Assembly: GCA_902805475.1 (NCBI GenBank)
Contig: CADCSX010000005.1
Location: forward strand, 2,243,501 to 2,307,500
Direction of reading: 5' to 3'
DNA length: 64,000 nt
Source: Entonaema liquescens
Lineage: Eukaryota; Ascomycota; Sordariomycetes; Xylariales; Xylariaceae
This document shows positions 21,018 to 31,022 of this stretch, piece after piece (position 1 is the stretch's first letter; each line of letters opens with the position of its first letter). The translations under genes were made by a program, and so were the position numbers. The notes under the pieces are model-generated. The model was given only the letters and a program-made list of their open reading frames with translations. It was not told the DNA's origin and ran no database searches.

Positions 21018-22209
21018 TGGGGGTGGTGATGACTGGCTGACTTAGACTTATTATATTGGAGAGGTTCAGACTAAGATGATTTGATGTTTGCTTCTTCCTA
21101 GTTGACCGCAGGTGAAAATGTCCCTACTTGTACTCGAGAGCCACGAAACCCAGGAGGTCCTATTAGACGGTGAGTCTAGTAGATAGGGGGTAGGACAAAC
21201 GGGGCGAAGCCGTTCGGCGTGGCTGTGAATGCGGCCTCTCTCCTCCGAACCGAACAAATTAGACAATGTATAATACCCAGAATGGTGAAAAAGGGCGTCC
21301 GATAAAACGAGAATGTGAAAATGTGGTATGTGGTATGTGAATAGTCCGGGGGGGCAAATTGAAGGAAGCAGGAGCTCGGTTGAGGAGATTGGAGGTTGTA
21401 GGTTGTAACGCTATTCAAGCCTAGGAATTCCTAATGCAGCTTTGTTTTTGGAGCTGATTGCTCAGGCGTGCCAGGTGTACCCCGCTAGTAACAGCCCCCA
21501 CCGTGGGGTGAGATACGTACTGTGAATGATGTTCTTTATTTAGAAGCAGGACGTAATACAGTATATACAGTATATACAGTATATAAAATATAGTTTGTAT
21601 ACATGGTAGATTTCCCCCCCTATTTTATCTATTTTACCTTAGATGGTGTGAGATGGCATTCTCTAAGGACTAGCCCACATTACTAGCTGCATATTTAAAA
21701 AGAGATAAGTAGAAGGCTGAAGTCTCAAGTGCAACCTCATAAGCCTCTTCAAACCTCCAAAGACAATTATCGGTGGGACGACGCTTTTGCTTTGACTAGA
21801 CACTAGAGAATGTCGCCCCGTCAATTTGATTTGACATCTAATTATAGCCCAACGAGACATTCAAGCAGTGTAACATTTTCTGCACAAAGCACATGTAAGT
21901 AAGACATGACGGCATTCTCCTATTTTCCCCTCTCCCCCTCTCGCATCTACCCGAATCTGCCTACCTCTACATCACATTATCTTCCTATCCCTAGACCTAT
22001 CTAGGTTGCCATATACTTCTGATACTCCAGTTGCATTGTGGAATGTGCCCTAAGGAGGGGCAGTGCACATATCGAAACATTAGATAGATCAAGCGGTGAA
22101 GAGTATAACGTTATAATATTCTTCGGACTTTGTTAATGGAACAAATGAGAGAGTTGCATCACGTCAAACCTGCTTTGCTCTGCCTCCCGCATAACCAATT
22201 CGATTCAAC
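21018..22209. other. Intergenic region, HIU hydrolase / O-methyltransferase
   Basis: About 1.2 kb with no recognisable gene. It contains the HIU hydrolase promoter, an AT-rich tandem repeat (21549-21591) and the 3' flank of the O-methyltransferase. Short frames near 21176-21418 and 21663-21860 have no supporting features. Confidence 0.55.
21549..21591. repeat. Tandem repeat of an AGTATATAC unit
   Basis: About four copies of a 9-10 bp AGTATATAC unit run head to tail and end in TATAAAATATA. It is a simple AT-rich satellite, seen directly. Confidence 0.8.
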
Positions 22210-23894
22210 TTACGCCAACCGGCATTCCATTATCCCCAAGCTACTTCGGCATTCCCACACTTTAACCATTTTCAGTCCTGCTTTCTGGAACAGGTCTCGG
22301 AATTCCGAAGGCGTTCTCTCTTTACCATTCATCAAAGACATCATGGCTATGTCGTAGGCGAACCCGTGATGAACTTGAACTCCGTAATTGGCTAATAGGG
22401 GCTTAGGGGCTGGCTTTATATACGGGTCTCCTATTGTTTCGGTCAGAGTGATATCAGCAACAAGTAGCCGCGAGTCTGGGCTCATCGACTTGGCCGTATT
22501 CAGAAGAATTTCAATACAAGCCTCGTCTTTCCAGTCATGTCTATTTTCTGCATCAGTCATGTCTTCAACATAAAAATTCTACAGGCTTGTCTTACAGGAC
22601 ATGGCGCATCCAGTATATGTCGGCTCCCTTGACAGGATTTGGCTTGAAAAAGTCGTGTGCCACGAATTGCGCTCGTCCCGACTCTAGAGCTTCGGGGAAC
22701 TCCTTTTGCCATATCGAGAAACCTTGCTCAACCACGGTCGGTTGGTCTTGTACGACGAATCGCAGTTCTGGATAGAGGCGAGCAAGCTGGAGGTCGAAAC
22801 TACCTACATATGCCGTGTTAGCCGACTTGATATGCGAGGAGGTTATGTGCAGTCGTTCAGGGTTCAGGGGTAACTTACCAACACCACCTCCAACGTCGAC
22901 GACCAAACCGTTTCCCAGCTCCTTCCAGGGAAAGTCGTATAATGTCGCACTGCCTAAGCTCTTACTGTTGCCAGCTAAGTACAAGTTGTAAACTTGCGCG
23001 TCATCCTTTGGAACCAACTCCTCGTCGGGCGATACTTCTACTTTTTGATATGGTCCTCTCGCAGCACCAGGGCTTGCTTTCTCCAGCGCCGCTCGCGAAC
23101 GGGGGACCTTCTCGTTCATCCATGTGAAGAATGGTAGTTCTGTGCCCACGGCCAACGTCCAGGATGCGAGTTCAGGGTCGTGGCTCGGCCCTCGGATAGG
23201 GTCGTTCAGTGCTTCTGGCAATGCTGAAGACGCTGCGTATCCCATGGAACTGCGGGATCTTAGTCTCACTTCGAGACATTGACAGTTGTCAAGCTTTTAA
23301 GATCCGCTTACCTGCATCTGACTTGCCCTAGTAGCGTTTCGTCGTTGGCTAAAGCCTGCGAGATTCTATTATTGGCGAACTTGCCCGGTGCAACCTCGCG
23401 AAAGATATGTTGCGTGGCCAGGGCTCGGAGTATGCGATCTTGTTTTATCAGTGGGACTGGTCGCAAAGGCGCACGTTAAAGCGGAAGAAATAAATGTTTG
23501 GTAGAAGCTCACCAAGCTTGTTCTTCTCGAGCCCTGTTAACTTAGCTAGATCCTCGACAGATACTCCGTCCGCACCACCCTTATCTAATAGGGCCGCGAT
23601 ATTATGTTCAACTGCTATATGAAGCGCCCGAACCTCAAAATACAACTCGGCAAAGTCTACCAAGCGTAGGTGGGGCTCGGCTACGAGCTCTTCAGTCGAG
23701 CCTAGGGCTGCGATGATGGTTCGTTGCGCGTCGTAGGCCTTGCGCCCAGGTATCGCGAAGCTCGTCTCAGAGGCCGGTATAGCATCCGGTGCCGGATTAT
23801 CCCATTCGGCAATTAGTATTTCTGATGCGTCTTGGATAAGCTTTACTACTTGTCGGAGAGCCGTAGATCGTGAAAGTACATCGTCGTAAGACAT
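22210..23894 (-). CDS. SAM-dependent O-methyltransferase (plant/fungal COMT type)
   Basis: Five exons: 23894-23513, 23438-23312, 23249-22879, 22803-22596, 22540-22210; the sum is 1419 nt, 472 aa. All four introns (55-75 nt) join in phase and restore family motifs. The N-terminal half contains a winged-helix dimerisation region (VEDLAKLTGLEKNKLG / DRILRAL). The SAM site is VVDVGGGVGSFDLQLARLYP followed by FVVQDQP. The catalytic His lies in the junction-spanning LHDWKDEAC, and the partner acid in ADITLTETIGDPY. Relatives methylate phenolic or polyketide hydroxyls in secondary metabolism. It faces the same way as the DUF4238 gene and lies 2-5 kb from an FAD monooxygenase and an MFS transporter, a tailoring-enzyme context. 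The substrate is unknown. Confidence 0.92.
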
Positions 23895-24355
23895 CGTGAA
23901 GGTATTTTTATTAGTGCTTGTTGATTAGGGGCTTCGTTATTGGCTTTGCTTCATTGTGAAATGGCATAACCTTATTCGTCATAGCATAAGCGCGGGCATA
24001 GCCCCCTTAACTACTAACTACTCCAAAATGCAGTTGGTGAGATCCATCGAATTGCCGGTGGAGATGTTAGATGGCTACATTTATTGGCATGCATCATTTA
24101 TACCACCCCGACATCCTAATTAAGGTCAGGGCCGAAGCTATGCCTGAGGGATGGTTACAGAGCAGCGCCCGTTCTAGATGGGCTATTCTTCTCTCCTCAC
24201 ATTGGGACGTGGGGAAACCCTGCCGTTAAGGAATGGGTAAAGATAATATAATGGGGGTTATATGAGAGGATAGTTTTGCCTATTAGAACTACATGATATC
24301 GGGTGGTAAATCTTTAAATTACCATCTGATCACTTTAGTAGATAGCAGGAATGAA
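23895..24355. other. Intergenic region, O-methyltransferase promoter / DUF4238 3' flank
   Basis: 461 bp with no gene. It contains the promoter of the O-methyltransferase. No clear regulatory site was recognised. Confidence 0.55.
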
Positions 24356-26179
24356 TCAGTCTCGCCGAGCTCGTATCCTAATTACCTTGGGTTGCATAGA
24401 CTCCATTGGAACAGTCAACTTCTGAATGAATGTTGCTAGAATATCTTGTCTCTCCTCGAACATCCACTTCAAAACCTCAAATCCAGCAGCCGCTTTATGC
24501 GCTATTTCGAAGTTTAGGTTCTGTAGGATGTCCTCTACCATTGTGTCATGAATAATTTTCAGATAGCTGATTTCTAGGATCTTAGCAGCAATACACTCCT
24601 TTTTGGGCTCGTATATGCCTATTAATTCCTGGATCTTCTGGTCGATATCAGTGGATAGGCGTGCAAATGTTTCTTCTCCCATCGCATTTGCAATAAACTG
24701 GGTGAAGTCAATGCTGACTAGGGCTCGATGATTTTTGGATTTGGGAGGGTAGGCACTTTCAAATGCTGGAATAATCTCTGTCGCCGTAGGCATAAGGACA
24801 CGGAATGCCCTCCAAATCTTGACGGTGTTCGCTTTATCACGCTTCAGCGGCTGTGGCGAGGGTATCATAATAGTTAATAGTTCTTTGAGTTCCCCCCAAC
24901 TATTATCAGCGATTCCGTCTGCTTGGGCTTGTGTCTTCAATTCCCGTGTTTGGATGTTTCTCGATATATGCCCAATCCGGAATCCAGTTCTCTTCCAGTA
25001 ATCGAGTTTCTCCTTATTAAAGACCTCAAACTCGTTCTTGGCCCTTTCCAACCGTGACCTTCTTTTCACAATGACAAAAGAACGAGCATGACCCAGTGAG
25101 TAGGAAGAAATAATACGTTGATGCTTCTCTGTAAGTTGTCCAATGTTGACCCGCCACGTCGTCGTTGCAGGCCAGCTCTTCTTTCCTTTTTTGTGTCTGG
25201 GAACGTTCTTCACGGTGATATCTTTGTGGGGCGCATCTTGAAGAAGGCTGTTTTCTGGAAATGGAATTCCGGCTTGGTGCATAACCTCGACAACCGGAGA
25301 AACCCAGCATCGGGCCTCGTTGCAGAAGACAATAGCTACCTCCGGACTAATGGGCATTACAATGTGTATAGGATCTTCGGTTGTCATGTATACTAATTCG
25401 GGCCCGGTTTCCTTCACTTGTGTGCATAATCGGGATTGGGTATCACCCTCAAAATCTACGAAACGCTCGTTGAGAAAGAATTCATGGCCGTTCGCTGCCC
25501 TCCATATCTGTAACGCAAATTTTTCAAAGAAAAACGCATAGCTTTGTGCTTCATTTCTTGGGTTGCTCTCCTTGGAGTCGCTAAGGAGTTCTTCGTGGGA
25601 CTTTTCAAGTATGAATACCAACTTTCTTAGCCAGACTTGATGAGGATCAGTTGGCAGGCCGTCCTTTTCTGCAGCCTCAAATTCTTGCTGGAAGGCGAAG
25701 TCATTCTCACGTAGTGGGTTCTCGAATTGGTCTGCCAGCCTCAAAGTTCGTACAATCGAAATATACATGAATTTGAAAAGGATATGGACGTGACTCTGAA
25801 ATATATCGATTGTATCCAGATTCTGAGAGACAGCTTCTCTGATCTTGGCCAGAATGGAACTTGCTCTAGACTCCAAGTCACTAAATAATTTCTCCACGCG
25901 CATAGGATCAGTTTCATGGGTGCTCATGTAGAGATCAATCTTGCCACAGGTTTTGCTAACATCTTCCAACTGAAACTGGTGTTCAGAACTCAAAACATGA
26001 AGTAAAAAGTCCACTTGCTTCTTCCCACTGATTAAGCGTCAGTTCTGGTTATATTAGATCAAGAGGCTCTAACAAGATAGTACGAACGATTTGTTGAAAT
26101 TTTCGAAAGTGCCGAAAGCAAACTGCTTTAGAATGAAGCGTGGGATATAGTGATGGTACTGCGACTTGGCTAGTGCCAT
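24356..26179 (-). CDS. DUF4238 domain protein
   Basis: The long minus-strand frame (to 26027) has no in-frame ATG, so a 5' exon was sought. Exon 1 (26179-26088) reads MALAKSQYHHYIPRFILKQF, the defining start of DUF4238. A 60-nt intron (26087-26028) with a GTTCGT donor and an AATCAG acceptor joins it in phase 2 to exon 2 (26027-24356). Total 587 aa. The HHYxPRF motif and the mid-protein strands TTEDPIHIVMPISPEVAIVF match the usual DUF4238 layout of an N-terminal HH motif and a later S/T-DxP block. The biochemical function of DUF4238 is not established. The protein is soluble with a long helical, charged C-terminal half. It is divergent from the FAD monooxygenase across 787 bp. Confidence 0.85.
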
Positions 26180-26966
26180 CCTAGATAACACTAATAAGAC
26201 GTGGCAACTTGGTTTGATAGCTTCTCGCTTTTCTTGTTAGATGGAAAAAGCTAATGGCAGAAAAGGTCAGCACATTTCTTCTGTGGAAGAATAAAACGTG
26301 AGATCTTTCTTGCTGACCCCGCTACAAGGCAATCACCGAGACCCTTATGCTTATGTGTAACGCTCCAGCATATGTTGTCATGGATTAGAATATAAAGGGA
26401 GTTAAATAATCCAGCATAACACTTCTAAAAGGTAAATGCTATCCATTACTTAAGACTTCCCATATCAGATAAGTGTTATAAAGTAAACTGGCCTAAAAAG
26501 ATGAACAGGAGTACCTAGGTTAGTTGTATACTAGCAATTGTCTCAACCAGCCAATCGGAGATGAGTATCCCACTTCGGTCCCGTTCGGTCCCGTTCGGTC
26601 CCGGCTAGTCTTCGGTGCCACCAAATGTCGCTCGGCGCCGATAATGGACTGAAGTTAGGAAGTAATCGAGGTATTGACTGCTATAGAGAGTAATAGAGGA
26701 CTTCGGGCTGTTCTTCCTATAAAATTTTCCGAAGAGGCAGTGACTCCAATGGCTACAATATACGATACTCCCCTGTGTTCGTCTCTGAACGTGAAACTGG
26801 GTTGCCTCAGCCCCTGAGAGGTAGTTTAGAATGTACAACGAGCTCTTTTCGAGTATAAATATCATAGAGAAAACACTGATAGCCATGTAGTTAGCTCAAT
26901 TCAAGTCATCCAAACACTGTTTTACTTATATCATATCGAATTCACATACACCAAATATACGCTAAC
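26180..26966. promoter_or_regulatory. Divergent promoter region, DUF4238 / FAD monooxygenase
   Basis: 787 bp between two start codons pointing outward. A three-copy CGG-N2-CCG array near its middle is listed separately. A minus-strand open frame of about 90 codons (26605-26886) has no family resemblance. Confidence 0.55.
26574..26603. promoter_or_regulatory. Three tandem TTCGGTCCCG repeats: candidate zinc-cluster factor sites
   Basis: Three perfect head-to-tail copies of a 10-bp unit, each containing the inverted triplets CGG and CCG separated by 2 bp. Fungal Zn2Cys6 regulators characteristically bind paired CGG triplets. One-helical-turn spacing places all copies on the same DNA face. The array lies about 365-395 bp from each flanking start codon. 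The repeat is observed; binding is inferred. Confidence 0.6.
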
Positions 26967-28483
26967 ATGAGCAGCCTCTACGATGTTGTCATTGCGGGAG
27001 GAGGGCCAGTCGGGCTCTTCTTGGCCTGTGAACTAGCAATGGCAGATGTGTCTGTACTAGTGCTAGAACGCGAGCCCGAACCCAACACTCCTTCAAAGGT
27101 TGGACCACCTGGTATGCGAGCATTGAACACGGCTTCTATGGAAGCTTTCTACCGCCGCGGACTGCTGGACAAAGTCACGCCCCCTAGCAAGCGACCGCCA
27201 AACTTCCAGAAGAAACCCGGGTTTCAATTCGCTGGCCACTTTGCTGGCATATGGCTGAACGCTAACAGACTCGACTTGACTCGATTCAAATACCGTATCC
27301 CAGGGCCAGCCCTGGATCTCAGTCTTAACCCGGCGTCAATAGCGGGGATCGAAGCTGTTCTGGCACCACGGGCCGAGGGCCTAGGGGTGACGATTCTTAG
27401 AGGGAAGAACGTCACCGGGGTCTCGCAAGATGATAATATCGTTACGGTCAAAGTGGGAGATGAAGAATATCACGCAAAGTGGCTCGTTGGATGCGACGGA
27501 GGACGAAGTACGGTGCGCAAGGCCGCAGGTTTCGAGTTCGTTGGGACAGAGCCAACATTTACCGGTTATGCCGTTCAGGCTGACTTAGACCAACCTGAGA
27601 AACTAAAGGTGGGCTTCAACCCTACTGAAGACGGAATGTATGTCATGATGAGAGCAGGCAACTTCCATCTGCTGGACTTCGACGGCGGATTCTTCGACCG
27701 CGCGCGAAACGTTACGACGGAGCATATCCAGGACGTCCTGGGCCGTGTGACCGGCACAGACGCCAAGATCACAAAGCTTCACTACGTCTCCTCCTTTACC
27801 GATCGATGCAAGCAAGCAGCAACATACCGCAAAGGCCGCATCCTCTTAGCCGGCGATGCCGCGCACATTCACTCACCCCTAGGCGGACAGGGCCTCAATC
27901 TAGGTTTAGGGGATGCCATCAACCTGGGCTGGAAGCTAGCTGCGACAGTTCGGGACTCTCGATCCCGATATGGACCGGTGGATTTCAGCCTCCTCGATAC
28001 TTATGAGCAGGAGCGACACCCATTCGCAGCCTGGGTCCTGGCGTGGACACGCACACAGGTTACAGTCCTGAAGCCTGGTCCACACGGCGCCGCTCTTCGC
28101 CAGCTCATGACCGACATAATTGACACAGACGATGGCCACAACTTGTTCCTCGGTCGGGTCTGGGGCTTGTCCCAACGACATGATCTTGGCGATCCACATC
28201 CCTAGTCGGTGCCAGCGCCCCGGATTTTGAGTTCAGTGATGGATCAAGGTTAGGCCCCAAGTTAGAGGGAGGGCGGGGTCTTATTGTTGATTTTACTGAT
28301 GACGCGGCACTCAAAAAGCTGGCTAGTGGATACAAAGTTAGGATCGACTATGTCGCCATTGAGGCCAAGGATCAGCTGGGTCTTAGTGCCTTGTTGGTCC
28401 GTCCTGATGGCATTGTTGCTTGGGTGGCCGAGGAGGGTCTCGATATCGAGGGGGCAAAGGTTGCTCTAGCGCGTTGGTTTTAA
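26967..28483 (+). CDS. FAD-dependent aromatic monooxygenase, frame broken near 28202
   Basis: The first frame (26967-28205) encodes 412 aa: the GxGxxG FAD motif IAGGGPVGLF, the DG motif WLVGCDGGRSTVRKAAG and the GD motif LLAGDAAHIHSPLGGQGLNLGLGDA of the PHBH/phenol hydroxylase family. It stops just after HDLGDPHP. Directly downstream, in the +1 frame from 28202 to the TAA at 28481-28483, 93 further codons read LVGASAPDFEFSDGSRLG and so on, the thioredoxin-like C-terminal domain of the same family. One extra C in CATCCCTAG would join both parts into about 505 aa. No GT-AG intron gives the right phase. It is therefore either a recent one-base deletion (truncated enzyme) or a sequencing error. 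Family members hydroxylate phenolic or quinoid rings with NADPH. Confidence 0.88.
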
Positions 28484-28825
28484 TTCGTGATAAAAGGCGC
28501 ATGAAGAGGTATATTGTCTTATCTACCGATACCAATCTCCAATCCAGTTTATAGAAGATATTTCCTTATTCTATCATTGAACAGTAGCAGTAGTTGCTTT
28601 CTTTTATCTTAGGTTGGGCAGAACATGTCTCGCCAGAGACGATTGGTGAATTAATCTTCAGTATTGCGTGAGCTGGCTACATATATCTTCTGATCTCGTT
28701 CTACCAGTTGGTGAGCCCCATCCCTGTCTAGTAACAGGTTGCCTTTGAACTTTGAGACATTCATCTTTTCCACGGCGTAGCTCCTATTTACCGAACGCGC
28801 GGAAATGGTGACTTCCCAGCTCTAA
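28484..28825. other. Convergent 3' intergenic region, monooxygenase / MFS
   Basis: 342 bp with no gene, between the end of the monooxygenase C-terminal frame and the MFS stop codon. Confidence 0.6.
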
Positions 28826-31022
28826 TTAATGGGCGAACCTAAAGTCTTTTCTTTTACTTCCTTGGTCTGTGGTAGTTTCTAGATAGTGTATTTGCTCCTG
28901 TACTTATGTTAGTTGCTCATCCGTCTTATTCTCGCATACATTATTCTTACCTCACGAGTCAGTGCATTCCAATCTCTGTCTCTTTGCTTGTTGCGGTAGA
29001 TGTAATAGACTTTTATAAGTCCATATATGACTATATTTCCTGCGCATATTGCAACGAGCTGCTTGTTTCCGCGGCGATCTATCAATGTTTACATCAGCTG
29101 CGGCCCGGGGTTAAAAGGGGGGGATCGGTGGGGCTACACACATTCAGGTTTGTCATCGGCACGGTAAATATTTGAGTATGCGATACCAGATACCTGGACG
29201 AACATGCTGGGATACTTATTAGCTTACATGTCTCATAGATATGGTACAACACTCACTTGTAGGCTGCGGCAGAGACGGTGCGTGCTCTGACAGTATTGGA
29301 ATTACGGCTACACCAACCGACCTGTATCGCATGGGCTGTACAGCTTGTTAGCGAACGTATATAATAATGATGAGGGCTTTTACGTACGGTATGGATATGA
29401 AAGTAAAATTGTTACTATGACATATCTGACCCAAGGAGACGTAGTACTTGGTATCACAGCCAGGGCGATAATGTTGGGTAACATCCAAATCTGGGCAAAC
29501 ATGCCCATTAGAGCCCTTTCATTCCACATCTCAGATAGATATGTTAAGGTAAGCATCTGATAAATAGTTAGTTTCCCTCACGTTATGGAGAACTTCATAA
29601 TAGGATGGGATGGGTGGGACAACATACGGTGACGATACCTAGAGCTTGACTAGGAATCGAAAGCAAGTTGGAGTTGAACGTGTCAAAACCGAGACCTCGT
29701 AGTGTCAACGTTAGATACTGATCCGGGGGGCCGACCGGAATTCCGAACACAAGTCCGGCAATGTAAACTGGCCAAAGATCATAATCGCATAAGGATTTCC
29801 ATAGCCTTTTAAAGTCAACCGCTTGACGGTTATGCATGTCGCCTTTGGAAGGATCATCCCTTAATATGCGATTGACCATGATGACTTCTTCGCGTTCATT
29901 GAACCAGCCTTTCGGTCGGTACCATGCTCTGGTCTGTGTAGGAGATGGTGCCATCATGAACCAGGACCACAGGCCGACGCAGAGTGTGAAGAGGCCCTCA
30001 ATTAGGAACAGCCATCTCCATCCTTCTTGTCCGTGGTGACCACGGAGCCGTAGAATACCAAAGGCAAGAATGGGTGCAACGATGTCGACTACCTTGAGTG
30101 TTGTCCAGAATAGGGCTAATCGAAAAGGTAGTTCGCTTGCCTTGAAGAAATAAGACTAAATTTAGGTCGTGTTAGACACTATTAGAACGATATGTCTCTA
30201 AGATGTAAGGGAAACCACTCACAAGGTATAGAACTATGTCCGGGATAAATCCACCTTGTAACAACCCAAGTAGGACACGACATGTAAGGAAGGTTTCCCT
30301 ACTGTTCAGCCAAAATTGGGAGGCCGCCACAATAGACCATAATACCATGATCGTAGGTATCCATCGATCGGGACCTATGAGAGAATGTCAATATGGTATA
30401 TAAGCCAGAGTAATGTGAGCCTGTACTAACCTACTTTCTTACTCACCAACTGCGATGGGAGTTCAGCGCACAAAAATGCTAGTCTGAAAACGGTATTTCC
30501 CAAGTTGTAGTCTATATCGTCAACTGTTAGAACAAAGCTTTCAAATACTACAATCACAGTAAGTAGGTACTTACCATTCGTAGATAAGCCCAAATCTTCT
30601 AAGAAGTTGTCCGTGTTCGCCTGTGACAAGTTTCCGCGATCAAGGTCCAGGGCAAAGAAAGCGATGCATGCCCACAACGTGATCTTCCAATCAAGCTTGT
30701 TAATGAGTGGCAACTCTTCGGCCCACGTCCACCTCGCGCTCGGATCGAACCGATGTAAGTTCTCATACTTCTCAGTTGGCTGGAAGTACTTCGCCTTCTC
30801 TGGGTCATCGAAAACAGAAGGCTGAGTCGCGATCTCGTCCAAGTTGCGCTGCTGCTTCCTGCGAAACAGAGTCATAATTGGGAGCACCGGGGGCTCCGTC
30901 TTTTGCAGCTCCTGGTGCATAAGAATACGCTCCTTTACTGCATCTGGATCTTCGCCATGCTTTTTCTCAGAACCCGACAACGACTCGGGCCGGATCACGG
31001 CCGTGTCTTTTAGATCTGCCAT
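28826..31022 (-). CDS. MFS transporter, allantoate permease (Dal5/ACS) family
   Basis: Nine exons: 31022-30575, 30511-30431, 30374-30223, 30155-29628, 29556-29388, 29335-29257, 29206-29142, 29078-28951, 28897-28826; the sum is 1722 nt, 573 aa. Eight introns of 50-71 nt all join in phase. After a roughly 115-residue hydrophilic N-terminus come 12 predicted membrane spans. Signature stretches of the anion:cation symporter family are LDRGNLSQANTDNFL, the NDYNLGNTVFRLAFLCAELPS block, LLGLLQGGFIPD, IQVGWCSRNSNTVR, NIYRADDKPEYRRGN and the tail DFRFAH. Fungal members import allantoate, nicotinate, pantothenate, biotin and similar anions. The substrate here cannot be told from sequence. It is convergent with the FAD monooxygenase. 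Confidence 0.93.
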
